Source: Sediminimonas qiaohouensis DSM 21189
GTDB lineage: Bacteria; Pseudomonadota; Alphaproteobacteria; Rhodobacterales; Rhodobacteraceae
Length of the DNA stretch: 64,000 bases
Assembly (NCBI RefSeq): GCF_000423645.1
Contig: NZ_AUIJ01000001.1
Coordinates: 186,001 to 250,000 of the forward strand
Direction: 5' to 3'
A model generated the notes under the pieces. The model had not been told where the DNA came from. It saw only the letters and a list, made by a program, of their open reading frames with translations, and ran no database searches. The position numbers and the translations under genes are program-made. Below are positions 8,679-20,268 of this stretch, piece by piece (position 1 is the first letter of the stretch; every line of letters starts with the position of its first letter).

Positions 8679-9476
8679 TCAGGCCGCCATCGGTGGAAGC
8701 CCCTCGATGTCCGCCCGCTTTATCAACTCGGCCACGAAGGCGCGTGCGGCCACCGACCAGCGGAGCTTTTCCATCGCATCCGCGATCCCGGTACGGGCCG
8801 CCTCGAACGGCAGTACCGCCCCTTCGGCCAGCGCATCGAGCCGGATCACGTGCCAGCCGTGGCGGCTCAGGATCGGGTCTGGCGTAACCTCACCCTCGCT
8901 CATGGTGCGCAGGACGCTTTCGAACTCGGGCACGGCATCGCCCGGGCGCATCTGGCCCAGCCGCCCGCCCTGTGCGCCACTGGCGCAATCGCTGCTCTCC
9001 TTGGCAAGCCGCGCAAAATCCTTGGGCGATGCGTGCGCCTGCGCTGCGATCTCCTTGGCGCGTTGCTTGGCTGTGGCGCGTTCCTCGGCATGGCGCGGGC
9101 CGCATTCGATCAGGATATGCGACACCTCCCACAAGGGCGGCGAGCGAAAGCGCGCCGGGTCACGGTCGTATTCGGCGCGCAACTCGGCTTCGGTCGGGGC
9201 CTCCACCGTCAACTGCGCCTCAAGAAGGCCCCGGATCAGGGCCTCCTCCTCGGTTTCCGTGCGGCCGGGCGCCAGATCCTGCGGGCTGGCGGTTAGGCCG
9301 CGGTGCCGCGCCTCTTGCAGCAGCAGGGTGCGCACCGCCATCGCATGAGCGGCCTTGCGCCACGCGATGCCGGGCTTGCCGGCGGGCGCGTCGTGGTTTT
9401 GCGCCTCGTTGGCGATGGCGGTGTGTGGCACCGCCTCGCCGTTGACAATCAGGTCAGGGAACAGGGTCTGTGTCAT
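8679..9476 (-). CDS. parvulin-type peptidyl-prolyl cis-trans isomerase
   Basis: The 265-residue protein has an N-terminal helical SurA/NifM-like part and a central parvulin domain (~125-220), shown by VSHILIECGPRH, AQAHASPKDFARLAKESSDC, GGRLGQMRPGDAVPEFE and PILSRHGWHVIRL. There is no signal peptide, so a cytoplasmic chaperone role resembling NifM is likely. It follows narI by 3 bp (GGAGTGAGCA before the ATG). Genes for such isomerases directly after narI are known in other denitrifiers, suggesting help in NarGHI folding or maturation; the exact client is not shown by sequence. Confidence 0.9.
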   Translation of the reverse strand: MTQTLFPDLIVNGEAVPHTAIANEAQNHDAPAGKPGIAWRKAAHAMAVRTLLLQEARHRGLTASPQDLAPGRTETEEEALIRGLLEAQLTVEAPTEAELRAEYDRDPARFRSPPLWEVSHILIECGPRHAEERATAKQRAKEIAAQAHASPKDFARLAKESSDCASGAQGGRLGQMRPGDAVPEFESVLRTMSEGEVTPDPILSRHGWHVIRLDALAEGAVLPFEAARTGIADAMEKLRWSVAARAFVAELIKRADIEGLPPMAA

Positions 9477-9479
9477 TGC

Positions 9480-10190
9480 TCACTCCGCCGGTTCATTGCC
9501 ACGCCGCGGCGCCTGCCGGCGCGAGCGGACAATCTGGTAGCCGGGGCGCAGCGTGACGTACCGGAACGGCACTGACAGCATGTGCACCAGCCGCGTGAAC
9601 GGAAAGATCAGGAAGATCGTCAGCCCAAGGAACAGGTGCAGCTTGAACACCAGCGCGACATCCTCGATGTAGCTGGCCGCCGCCCCGTCGAAGGTAAAGA
9701 TACCTTGCGCCCAGGCCATGAACTTGACCATCTCGTAGCCGTCGAGGTGGCCCAGCGAGACCACGATCGTGAACATCCCCAGCACCAGTTGCACCAGCAG
9801 TAGCGCCAGGATCGCGATGTCCCAGAAGCTGGATGTCGCGCGGATGCGCGGATCGGTCCAGCGGCGGTGAAGCAGCATGCCGCCGCCCACCAGGGCCATG
9901 ACCCCGGCCACGCCGCCGGCCAGCACGGCAAGCAACTGCTTGGCGCCGTGAGTGATGCCCAGCATGTCGAACACCCAGATCGGCGTCAGCAGGCCAACGA
10001 GGTGCCCCAGGAAGATGATCAGCACCCCGACGTGAAACAGGATCGAGCCAAGCACGAGCTGTTTGCGCCTGAGCAGTTGGCTGGACGACGTCTTCCACGT
10101 GAAAGGGTCGCGCTCATACCGCGCAACGGAGCCGACAAGCAGCACCGATAGCGCGATGTAGGGGTAAGTTCCGAACAGAAATTCGTGCAT
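9480..10190 (-). CDS. narI: respiratory nitrate reductase gamma subunit (cytochrome b)
   Basis: Di-heme membrane anchor of NarGHI that takes electrons from quinol and passes them to NarH. Of two nearby in-frame starts I choose ATG at 10190 (MHEFLFGTYPYIAL) because GGAGG sits 5 bases before it; the other, at 10202, overlaps the narJ stop. Five hydrophobic helices are visible. Heme-ligand histidines are present with the expected spacing: FHVGVLIIFLGH (10 residues apart) and KLHLFLG...LVHML (18 apart). Length 236 residues is normal. It is the last structural gene of narGHJI. Confidence 0.96.
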   Translation of the reverse strand: MHEFLFGTYPYIALSVLLVGSVARYERDPFTWKTSSSQLLRRKQLVLGSILFHVGVLIIFLGHLVGLLTPIWVFDMLGITHGAKQLLAVLAGGVAGVMALVGGGMLLHRRWTDPRIRATSSFWDIAILALLLVQLVLGMFTIVVSLGHLDGYEMVKFMAWAQGIFTFDGAAASYIEDVALVFKLHLFLGLTIFLIFPFTRLVHMLSVPFRYVTLRPGYQIVRSRRQAPRRGNEPAE

Positions 10191-10201
10191 CTGAGCCTCC
10201 A

Positions 10202-10914
10202 TCACTCGGCCGTCCGGGCCGATGTTGCCGGCGCCGCCGGGCCGGGTATGTCCATATTCGCCAACATGTCGCGGACCTGTGGGCAGCCTGCGTTCGGGTC
10301 GGGGCCGAACAGCACCTCGCTTTCCTCCCAGACCGCGTCGAGCGCCTCGAGGTCGGTCGGATCATCCTCTGGCTGGTCCAGCAGTTCGGCTACCGCATCG
10401 CTATCGGCATGTACGCCAGCCAATTGCAGGAGGGCCGCGAACACGGACGCATAGGCACTGTCACGCCGGACAAGCCGGGTTTTCAGGGCCTCGAAGATAT
10501 GCGCCGCATCCGCGAGCACCTCCCGCCCCTCGCCCAAGGGACGCAAGGCGAGGAACTCCAGAAGAACAGGCAGGTGATCGGGCAACTCGGACGTTGCCGG
10601 GTCGAACCCCGCATCGCGGTAGGTCTCTACAAGGCTGACCATCGCACCGCCCCTGTCCCGGCTTTCGCCGTGGACATGCTCGAACAGGTTCAACGACAGG
10701 CTGCGCGAGCGATCGAACAGCATCACGAACCGTTCCTGCAGGTCGTAGATGTCATCGCCTTGCAACGATGACACCAGCGGGCGCAGATCGCGCCGCGCCG
10801 CCGCCGTCAGCCGCGTCTCGGCGGCAAGAACGCCGCCGATCTCGGGCATGGCCTGCTGCAACTCCTCGGTCGGGTAGCTGAGCAGCAATGACAGGGATTT
10901 GAGTGTACGATCCA

Positions 10915-10918
<4 letters not shown>
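10202..10918 (-). CDS. narJ: nitrate reductase molybdenum cofactor assembly chaperone
   Basis: TorD/DmsD-family chaperone that binds apo-NarG and assists insertion of the molybdenum cofactor and FS0 cluster before membrane docking. The 238-residue product shows the NarJ pattern LSLLLSYPTEELQQAM at the start, FVMLFDRSRSLSLNLFEHVHG (~65-85) and PDHLPVLLEFLALRP (~117-131), with an acidic C-terminal region. The ATG at 10918 overlaps the narH TGA (ATGATG), with GGAGGTGC in front. The operon position between narH and narI is canonical. Confidence 0.96.
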
Positions 10919-12434
<1,516 letters not shown>

Positions 12435-12438
<4 letters not shown>

Positions 12439-15400
12439 TCCGCGGCCTCCTTTTCGGTCGCTTCACGGTCGAGCCAATCGACCTTCTTCATTTTCCTGAC
12501 AACGACGAACTCATCGCGGTTCGACCCCACGGTCCCATAGTAGTTGAACCCGTAGGATTGCTGCGCGTAGCCGCCGATCATGTGGGTGGGCTTGAGCACC
12601 GTGCGCGTCACCGAGTTGTGGATGCCGCCGCGCAAGCCGGTTTTTTCCGATCCCGGCGTGTTCACGATCTTTTCCTGTGCGTGATACATGAACACCGTGC
12701 CTTCGCGCATCCGCTGCGACACCACCGCGCGCGCCGTGAGTGCGCCGTTGATGTTGTAGGCCTCGATCCAATCGTTATCCTCGATCCCGGCCTTGCGCGC
12801 GTCCACCTCGGACAGCCACACCACCGGCCCGCCCCGGTTGAGCGTGAGCATCAGCAGGTTGTCGGAATAGGTCGAGTGGATGCCCCATTTCTGGTGCGGC
12901 GTGATGAAGTTCAGCACCAGGCTGTCGCCATCATCCTGCACGCCCTTGGTGATGGTCTTGAGGTCCACCGGAGGGCGGTAGGACACGAACCCCTCGCCGA
13001 ACGCACGCATCCACAGGTGATCCTGGTAGAGTTGCTGCCGACCCGTCAGGGTGCGCCACGGGATTAGCTCGTGCACGTTGGTGTAGCCCGCGTTATAGCA
13101 CACCTCCTCGCTTTCGATCCCCGACCATGTGGGCGACGAGATGATCTTGCGCGGCTGTGCGGCGATATCGCGGAACCGGATCTTCACATGCTCCTGCCCG
13201 CGGGCCAGGTGCGCGTGTTCACGCCCCGTCGCCTTGGTCAGTTGGTCCCACGCCTTGACTGCGACCTCGCCGTTGGTTTCGGGCGCCAGCATCAGGATCA
13301 CCTCGGTCGCGTCGATGTCCGTCTCGATCTTGGCGCAGCCCTTGGCCGGACCGTCCAGCTTGGTACCGTTCAGATCGCGCAGTTCCTGCACCTCGTGCTT
13401 GGTCTCCCACGAGATGCCCTTGCCGCCGTTGCCGACGCTGTCCATCAACGGGCCAAGCGCGGTGAACCGCTCGTAGAGCGCGGGATAATCCCGCTCGACC
13501 GCGATGTAGTTGGGCGCCGTTTTGCCGGGGATCAGATCGCATTCGCCCTTCTTCCAGTCGCGCACATGGTCCTGCGCGATCTCGGCGGGGGTGTCGTGCA
13601 GGATCGGCAGGGCGACCACATCGGTTTCCTGGCCCAGGATTTCCGGCGCCACCTCCGAGAACTTCTTGGCGATGGCCTTGAAGATTTCCCAGTCCGACTT
13701 GCTCTCGTAAGCCGGGTCCACGGCCGCCTGAAGCGGGTGAATGAACGGGTGCATGTCAGAGGTATTGAGATCGTTCTTCTCGTACCAACTGGCCGTTGGC
13801 AGGACCACGTCCGAATAGACCGCCGTGGTGGACATGCGGAAATCGATGGTTACCAGCAGGTCCAGCTTGCCGCGCGGCGCCTCGTCGTGCCACGCCGCCT
13901 CCTTGGGTTTGGAGCGGCCCTCTTCGCCAAGGTCCTTTCCCATGACGCCGTTGTCGGTGCCCAGCAGGTGCTTGAGGAAATATTCGTGCCCCTTGCCCGA
14001 ACTGCCCAGCAGGTTGGAGCGCCACACAAACAGGTTGCGCGGCCAGTTCTCGGGCGCGTCGGGGTCCTCGCAGGACATCTCGAGCTTGCCCGACGTGAGC
14101 TGATCGGCAACGTATTGCGCGACCTCCTTCTTGGACTTCTTCGCAAGCCGCCCCACCTCCAGCGGGTTGGTCTTGAGCTGCGGCGCCGATGGCAGCCAGC
14201 CCATCCGCTCGGCACGGATGTTGTAGTCGATCATGCTGGCGTCCCAATCGCCCGCGGGCGCCGTGGGCGACAGGATCTCGTCCACGTTCAGCGTCTCATA
14301 GCGCCATTGGTCGGTATGGGCATACCATGCGCTGGTCGAGTTCATGTGCCGTGGCGGCCGCGCCCAGTCGAGCGCAAAGGCCAGCGGCTGCCAGCCGGTT
14401 TGCGGGCGCAGCTTTTCCTGGCCGACATAGTGGCTCCAGCCGCCACCCGATTGCCCGATGCAGCCGCACATCACCAACATGTTGATGATGCCGCGATAGT
14501 TCATGTCCATGTGGTACCAATGGTTCAGCCCCGCCCCGAGGATGACCATGGACTTGCCGCCTGTCTTTTCCGCGTTGCTGGCGAATTCACGCGCGACGGC
14601 GGTGATCTTGTCGGCGGGAACGCCGGTGATCTTCTCGGCCCATTTCGGGGTATAGGGCAGATCCTCGTCAAAGGATTTCGCCGCCCAGTCGCCGCCAAGC
14701 CCGCGATCCAGACCGTAATTGGCGCAAAACAGGTCGAACACCGTGGCGACGCGCGCCTCGCCATCCGCCAGTTTCACGGTCTTGACGGGGATGTTGCGCG
14801 TCAGGACATCGGGGTGGTCGCAGCGCACGAAATTCTCGGTCGCGACACCGCCGAAATAGGGGAAATCAACGGCAGCGATGGCGTCGTGGTCTTCCTCGAG
14901 GATCAGCGACATCTTCAGATCGGTCGCCTTGTCGCGGCTGCGCTCTTCGAGGTTCCAGTCGCCATCCTCGCCCCAGCGGTAACCGACCGAGCCGTTGGGC
15001 GCCAGGTAGCTGCCCGAGGCGGCATCGTAGGCGATGGTTTTCCATTCGGGGTTGTTGTCCTCGCCCAGCTTGCCGTCGAAATCGTCGGCGCGCAGGAACC
15101 GGCCCGGGACCAGCTTGCCGTCTTTTTCCTCAAGCTTCACCAGCATCGGCATGTCGGTATATTTGCGGCAGTAATCTTCGAAATACTCGGCCTGCCGATC
15201 CAGGTGGAACTCACGCAGGATGACGTGGCCCATGGCCATCGACAGGGCCGCGTCGGTGCCCTGCTGCGGGGCCAGCCAGATGTCGCCGAACTTGGAGGCT
15301 TCGGAATAGTCGGGGCAGATGACGGCGGACTTGGTGCCGCGGTAGCGCGCCTCGGTGTAGAAATGCGCGTCGGGCGTGCGCGTTTGCGGCACGTTCGAGC

Positions 15401-16160
15401 CCCACAGCAGCAAGAAGCCCGCGTTGTACCAATCGGCCGATTCCGGCACGTCGGTCTGCTCGCCCCATGTCTGGGGGCTGGCCGGGGGCAGGTCGCAGTA
15501 CCAGTCGTAGAACGACATGCAGGTCCCGCCCAGCAGGCTCAGGTAACGCGAGCCAGCGGCGTAGCTGACCATCGACATGGCGGGGATCGGGGAAAAGCCG
15601 AACACCCGGTCGGGGCCGTAAGTCTTGGCGGTATAGGCGTTGGCGCTCGCGGTGATCTCGGTCGCCTCGTCCCACGTTGCCCGCACGAACCCGCCCTTGC
15701 CGCGGGTTTCGACGTAAGATGCGCGCAGCACCGGATCGTTTTGCATGGCGGTCCATGCCTCGATCGGGGTCATGGTCTTGCGCATCCGGCGCCAGACCTT
15801 CATCAGCGCGCCGCGCACCAGCGGGTTCTTCACCCGGTTGGCGGAATAGAGGTACCAGCTATAGCTTGCCCCGCGGGCGCAGCCGCGCGGCTCGTGGTTG
15901 GGCAGGTCGGGGCGCGTGCGCGGGTAATCCGTCTGCTGCGTCTCCCAGGTGACGATGCCGGATTTCACGTAGATCTTCCAGCTGCACGACCCGGTGCAGT
16001 TCACACCGTGGGTGGAGCGCACGATCTTGTCGTGGCGCCAGCGGTTTCTGTAGGTGTCCTCCCAGTCGCGGTTTTCGCGGGTCACTTGCCCGTGACCGTC
16101 CGCGAACTGCTCCAGTTCCTTGGACTGCAGGAAGTTCAGTCTGTCGAGCAGATGGCTCAT
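12435..16160 (-). CDS. narG: respiratory nitrate reductase alpha subunit (catalytic)
   Basis: Catalytic molybdoenzyme reducing nitrate to nitrite on the cytoplasmic face. The 1241-residue product begins MSHLLDRLNFLQ. The FS0 ligand group HGVNCTGSC (HxxxCxxxC, residues ~53-61) and its distal cysteine in EPRGCARGAS mark the special [4Fe-4S] cluster. DWYCDLPPASPQTWGEQTD (~220-238) contains the aspartate that ligates molybdenum. No twin-arginine leader is seen, as expected for cytoplasm-facing NarG. Length and order match full-length NarG with no frame breaks. It sits 67 bp after narK2, with a GC hairpin in that gap, and overlaps narH. It requires MoeA and MobA, both encoded in this window. Confidence 0.98.
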
Positions 16161-16184
16161 TGTCGTCTCCTATACGTTGGCTGA

Positions 16185-16217
16185 CCGCCCCGGCCCGCGC
16201 TATGGGGACCGGGGCGG
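16185..16217 (-). other. intercistronic hairpin between narK2 and narG
   Basis: Perfect inverted repeat CCGCCCCGG / CCGGGGCGG with a 15-base loop in the 67-bp gap between the end of narK2 and the start of narG. There is no T-run, so it is more likely an mRNA processing or stability element, or a leaky attenuator, than a full terminator. Its position would let narGHJI and the porter genes have different transcript levels. Confidence 0.55.
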
Positions 16218-16227
16218 ATCGCTCGGA

Positions 16228-17835
16228 TCAGGGGTTGCGGATGTAGGCGCCGGGGCGCAGGTAGAACCACCAGTTGATGGCGATGCAGACCGCGTAGAAT
16301 ATCGCGAAGCCATAGAGCGCGTATTCCGGCTTGCCCGCGTCCATCTGTTCGCCGAACACCTTGGGAATGATGAAGGCGCCGTAAGCCGCCACCGCGCTGG
16401 TCCAGCCCAGCACCGGACCCGCCTGTTCCTTGTCAAAGGCCACGGCGATGGTCCGGAAGGTCGAGCCATTGCCGATGCCGGTGGCCGCGAACAGGACCAG
16501 GAACAAGCCCAGGAAGGGCAGGAAATACTGCTCTGGCGCGGCCGAGGCATAGGCCTGCTGGATGAAGTAGGCCACACCAAGCGCCGAAATCACCATCACG
16601 ATGGACACCCATTGCGTCACGCGCGCACCGCCCAGCTTGTCGGCCATCATACCGCCAATGGGCCGGATCAGCGCCCCGATGAAGGGCCCCATCCATGCGA
16701 ACATCAGCGCGGAGGGCCCGTCCGGGTTGGCGGTGGAATGGGTCATCACCCCGTCCACCAGCAGGTGCTGATAGCCGAACACCACCTTGATCGTCAGCGC
16801 CAGCGCGGCCGAGTAGCCGATGAAGCTGCCAAAGGTCATGGTGTAGATGACCGTCATCGCCCAGGTATGCTTGTTGCCGAAGATCCGGTATTGGCGCGTC
16901 AGGTTCTGCCCGACCTGGCCGGGGATCACCTTGAGCAAGCCAACCGTCAGCGCGATCACCAGCGGCAGAACGATCCACTTGGACAGGTTCCAGCCAGATC
17001 CGCCCACATCGGTCGGCAGCATCAGCCACAGACCAAAGGCCGCCGCAACCAGCCCCAGGATGAGCATGAAGCTGATGATGCCAAAGGATACGGCCGGGTT
17101 GGGAATATCGGGCGAGACGTGCGTATCGCGGATGTTGTTCATGCCGAACCAGCCCGCAAAAGCCAGCGGCACCAGGAACAGCAGCCAGACATAGCCGGCG
17201 TTGTAGATATAGGTCTCGGACCCGGCGGGGATCTTGCCGATCAGCGTGCCACTGGTGTTTTGCAAGATCATCGGCTCGCCGCCGAACAGGCCAAAGGTCA
17301 TCACCAGCGGGATCAGGATCTGCATCGTGGTGACGCCGAAATTGCCAAGGCCCGCGTTCATGCCCAAGGCATAGCCCTGCACCTTCTTGGGAAAGAAGAA
17401 GCTGATATTGGACATCGAGCTGGCGAAGTTACCACCGCCGATGCCGGACAGGAACGCCAGGATCTGGAACACCCATAGCGGTGTGTCGGGGTTTTGCAGG
17501 GCATACCCCGTGCCCGCGGCCGGGATCATCAACAGGGCCGTGGTAAAGAAGATCGTATTTCGCCCGCCCGCGATACGGATAAAGAACGTGGACGGAATGC
17601 GCAGCGTCGCGCCGGTCAGGCCGGCCACCGCCGACAGGGTAAACAGCTCGGCCTTGGCAAAGGGAAAGCCCAGATTGAGCATCTGCACCGTGATGATGCC
17701 CCAGTAAAGCCAGACGGCAAACCCGCATAGCAGGCTCGGGATCGAGATCCACAGGTTACGGTTTGCCACCGCCCTGCCCGTCGAGGCCCAGTAGCCCTCG
17801 TTCTCGATGTCCCAGTTTTTAATGTCTTGTGCCAC
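16228..17835 (-). CDS. narK: nitrate/nitrite antiporter, NarK2 type
   Basis: Major-facilitator porter of 535 residues with about twelve to fourteen hydrophobic helices. The nitrate-signature regions typical of the NNP family are present: GGGNFASSMSNISFFFPKK (~134-152), with the GLGNFGVTTMQ continuation, and later GNGSTFRTIAVAFDKEQAG. It is expected to exchange nitrite for nitrate. The start is GTG at 17835 behind GGAGATGAAAA. It follows narK1 by 72 bp. In Paracoccus the two porter types are fused into one protein; here they are two genes. Assignment to the antiporter class rests on similarity of pattern and position and is moderately certain. Confidence 0.9.
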   Translation of the reverse strand: MAQDIKNWDIENEGYWASTGRAVANRNLWISIPSLLCGFAVWLYWGIITVQMLNLGFPFAKAELFTLSAVAGLTGATLRIPSTFFIRIAGGRNTIFFTTALLMIPAAGTGYALQNPDTPLWVFQILAFLSGIGGGNFASSMSNISFFFPKKVQGYALGMNAGLGNFGVTTMQILIPLVMTFGLFGGEPMILQNTSGTLIGKIPAGSETYIYNAGYVWLLFLVPLAFAGWFGMNNIRDTHVSPDIPNPAVSFGIISFMLILGLVAAAFGLWLMLPTDVGGSGWNLSKWIVLPLVIALTVGLLKVIPGQVGQNLTRQYRIFGNKHTWAMTVIYTMTFGSFIGYSAALALTIKVVFGYQHLLVDGVMTHSTANPDGPSALMFAWMGPFIGALIRPIGGMMADKLGGARVTQWVSIVMVISALGVAYFIQQAYASAAPEQYFLPFLGLFLVLFAATGIGNGSTFRTIAVAFDKEQAGPVLGWTSAVAAYGAFIIPKVFGEQMDAGKPEYALYGFAIFYAVCIAINWWFYLRPGAYIRNP

Positions 17836-17867
17836 TTTTCATCTCCGTGGATTGGTGAGTGGAGGAT

Positions 17868-17901
17868 CGTGGCGCGCTCTGTCAGGCAATCGCGCGCCAC
17901 G
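17868..17901 (-). other. intercistronic hairpin between narK1 and narK2
   Basis: Inverted repeat CGTGGCGCG / CGCGCCACG with a 16-base loop, spanning the narK1-narK2 gap and partly outside both frames. No T-run follows on either strand. Like the hairpin ahead of narG it may set differential message stability along the operon. Confidence 0.5.
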
Positions 17902-17907
17902 GCCATT

Positions 17908-19245
17908 TCATTTTGCCGGGTGCACGTGTGCAGGCGATGCAACGGGCTCGTCCGGCACGTCCGACAGGTAGCGCTCCTGCTCCAGGCCGGGATGACGGCG
18001 CCGTTCCATCCGACGGATGGCGACGTGCATCCAGACCGTCATGATCGCCACCATCACGAAGGTTAGCATGAAGGGCGCGGTCCACACGCCGGTCAGGTCC
18101 AGCAGCGCACCGTAGGCGATCGGCAGGAAAAACCCGCCAAGCCCCCCGATCATGCCGACCAGGCCGCCAACCGATCCCACATGGTGCGGGTAGTAGACGG
18201 GGATGTGCTTGTAGACGGCGGCCTTGCCCAGGCTCATCATGAAGCCAAGAACGACCGTCAGCGCGACGAAAACACCCACCGAAACCCCGAAGTTGAACGA
18301 GACCGGGCCGGTGATGCCCTCAACGGTATAGCTGGTTTCCGGATAGCTCATGATGAACAGGATGATGAGCGAGACAACGAACGTCAGGTACATCACGGCG
18401 CGCGCGCCCCAGATATCCGACATCCAGCCGCCCAAGGCCCGAAACACCGAGCCGGGAAGGCTATAAAGACCGGCGAACACGCCCGCGGTCGTTAGCTCCA
18501 GACCGTAGGCGCCGACGTAATAGCGGGGCAGAAAGCTGGCCAGCGCGACGAACCCGCCAAACACGAAGAAGTAGTAGGTCGCAAAGCGCCAGACCTGGAT
18601 ATTTTTCAGCGGCGCCAGTTGGTCGGCGGTCGAAACCGGGCCCTTGCCGGTGCGCTTGCGCTCTTCATGCACGGGGTCGTCCTTGGCCAGGATGTAAAAC
18701 AGCACGGCGGTGATCGCCAGAACCACCGCATAGACCCGCGCGGTGCCTTCCCAACCCATCGCCACCACGAGGAACGGCGCCGCGAAGTTGGTCACCGCCG
18801 CGCCCACGTTACCGGCGCCGAAAATGCCCAAGGCCGTGCCTTGGCGCTCCTTCTCGAACCAGCGCGAGGTATAGGCGATGCCGACAATGAAAGACCCGCC
18901 CGCAAGGCCAAGGCCAAGCGCCGCGATCAGGAACACCGGGTAGCTGGTGACCGAGGTCAACAGCCAGACGCATACAGCCGTGATCATCATCTGAAGCGGG
19001 AACATGATCCGCCCGCCGAACTGCTCGGTCCAGACGCCAAGGAAAATCCGGCTGACCGACCCGGTCAGCACCGGCGTCGCCACCAGCAGGCCGAACTGCG
19101 TGTCGTTCAGGCCCAGCTCCTGTTTGATCTTGACACCTATGATCGAGAAGATCGTCCAAACGGCAAAACAGACCGTGAACGCAAAGGTACTCAACCCCAA
19201 CGCGCGATACTGATCGCCCCGTGTCACTCCGTCCAGTGTATGCAT
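17908..19245 (-). CDS. narK: nitrate/proton symporter, NarK1 type
   Basis: First gene of the nar operon. The start at 19245 (MHTLDGVTRGDQYRALGLS) has GGAGGGAGCA directly upstream; the longer frame to 19278 runs through that site. The 445-residue protein is a 12-helix MFS porter with nitrate-family motifs GLGLAGGSFIVGIAYTSRWFE (~111-131, nitrate signature 1) and the second-half counterpart around LGFMMSLGKAAVYKHIP. NarK1-type porters are thought to bring in nitrate with protons at the onset of anaerobic respiration, before nitrite exchange by NarK2. The promoter region holds an FNR-type box 77 bp upstream. Confidence 0.92.
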   Translation of the reverse strand: MHTLDGVTRGDQYRALGLSTFAFTVCFAVWTIFSIIGVKIKQELGLNDTQFGLLVATPVLTGSVSRIFLGVWTEQFGGRIMFPLQMMITAVCVWLLTSVTSYPVFLIAALGLGLAGGSFIVGIAYTSRWFEKERQGTALGIFGAGNVGAAVTNFAAPFLVVAMGWEGTARVYAVVLAITAVLFYILAKDDPVHEERKRTGKGPVSTADQLAPLKNIQVWRFATYYFFVFGGFVALASFLPRYYVGAYGLELTTAGVFAGLYSLPGSVFRALGGWMSDIWGARAVMYLTFVVSLIILFIMSYPETSYTVEGITGPVSFNFGVSVGVFVALTVVLGFMMSLGKAAVYKHIPVYYPHHVGSVGGLVGMIGGLGGFFLPIAYGALLDLTGVWTAPFMLTFVMVAIMTVWMHVAIRRMERRRHPGLEQERYLSDVPDEPVASPAHVHPAK

Positions 19246-19321
19246 TGCTCCCTCCAATATATGCGCATGACGCGCCAAACGGGTTCGGCAAGAGGCATGG
19301 AGCGCACGGGGTATTCGGGAT

Positions 19322-19335
19322 TTGATTCAGATCAG
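19322..19335 (-). promoter_or_regulatory. FNR/NarR-type box upstream of nar operon
   Basis: TTGATTCAGATCAG matches the FNR-family palindrome TTGATnnnnATCAA at nine of ten defined positions. It lies in the 250-bp divergent region, 77 bp before the narK1 start codon, a suitable distance for an activator site. The regulator encoded next door carries the E-SR recognition residues that read TTGAT. Confidence 0.7.
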
Positions 19336-19457
19336 AAAACCGAAAAAACATTGCAAAATAAACACCTTAGCAAAATATGTGTGATCCACTCACGGCCCGC
19401 ATCAAGCCGATGACGTCACCTTGGCAATCCAATGATTGACATGCAGGCGCGGCTGCC

Positions 19458-19471
19458 TTGATAAATGTCAA
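19458..19471 (+). promoter_or_regulatory. second FNR-type box, next to the narR-like start
   Basis: TTGATAAATGTCAA differs from TTGATnnnnATCAA at one position. It overlaps the upstream candidate ATG (19465) of the regulator and lies 27 bp before the ATG at 19498. The arrangement suggests autoregulation, and makes 19498 the more sensible start. A TTGACA word at 19436-19441 is a possible -35 element, but no good -10 partner is seen. Confidence 0.5.
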
Positions 19472-19497
19472 AAGCCACGCCACCCGATTGGTCAGCC

Positions 19498-20193
19498 ATG
19501 CCCGATTCCTACTATCCCGAAATCCGCAAGCTCGATCTGTTCGCCTCCATGCAAGAGGAACGGTTCCGTGAATTGATGCGCGGCTCGTACGTGCAGAACT
19601 TCCCGCCACGGATCGAATTGATCACCGAAGGCGACCCGAGCGACTTCATGCATATCGTCCTGGAGGGCTCGATCGAGCTGTTCTCGTCCTGGAATGGCCG
19701 GGAAACCAGCATGTCCACCCTCACCCCGGTTTCAACCTTTATCCTCGCAGCCACCATTCGCGACGCCCCTTACCTGATGTCGGCGCGTACGCTTGAAAAA
19801 TGCCGGGTCGCCCTGGTTCCGTCGCAAGACGTGCGCGCGGTGTTTGACAAGGACGGCGAATTCGCACGCGCCATCGTGACCGAGCTGGCGCTTTGCTACC
19901 GGGGCGTGGTGAAAAACACCAAGGATCTCAAGCTGCGCTCGTCGCTCGAACGGTTAGCCAACTACCTTTTGCGCCAGCGCACGCGCGCCGATGCGGACCA
20001 GTTCGAGCTGCCGATCGAAAAGCGCCGGCTCGCCTCTCGGCTGGGCATGACGCCCGAAAACCTGAGCCGCGCGTTCAAGGGGCTGCACCCTTACGGCGTC
20101 CGGGTCAATGGCAACCGGATCGAGCTGACAGACACCGACGACCTTGCCGGTTTTGCCAAGCCCAACCCCCTGATCGACGACCCCCTGAGCTAG
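19498..20193 (+). CDS. narR: Crp/Fnr-family transcription regulator, NarR-like
   Basis: A 231-residue regulator: cyclic-nucleotide-binding-like beta-roll (~10-125), a long dimer helix, and a C-terminal helix-turn-helix (~165-215) with RLASRLGMTPENLSRAF. The E-x-L-S-R recognition residues are those of FNR-type proteins that bind TTGAT. The N-terminus lacks the cysteine cluster of FNR (only two scattered cysteines in the protein), so no oxygen-sensing [4Fe-4S] cluster is expected. This fits NarR of Paracoccus, a nitrate/nitrite-responsive activator located beside narK. I choose ATG 19498 (MPDSYYPEIRKLDLF); a start at 19465 is possible but falls inside an FNR box. Neither has a clear ribosome site. 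Confidence 0.85.
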   Translation: MPDSYYPEIRKLDLFASMQEERFRELMRGSYVQNFPPRIELITEGDPSDFMHIVLEGSIELFSSWNGRETSMSTLTPVSTFILAATIRDAPYLMSARTLEKCRVALVPSQDVRAVFDKDGEFARAIVTELALCYRGVVKNTKDLKLRSSLERLANYLLRQRTRADADQFELPIEKRRLASRLGMTPENLSRAFKGLHPYGVRVNGNRIELTDTDDLAGFAKPNPLIDDPLS

Positions 20194-20268
20194 CGCGCGT
20201 CGCGCATCACTGGACACGACAGCCCGGCCCGCGATAGAGCAGTGCAAGCGCAACAGGGGGAAATTCGC

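Noticed and set aside
13071-16184. 1037-residue open frame on the plus strand opposite narG
   Set aside because: It mirrors narG exactly, is rich in His, Arg, Asp and Val as expected for an antisense shadow of GC-rich coding DNA, and has no recognisable domain.
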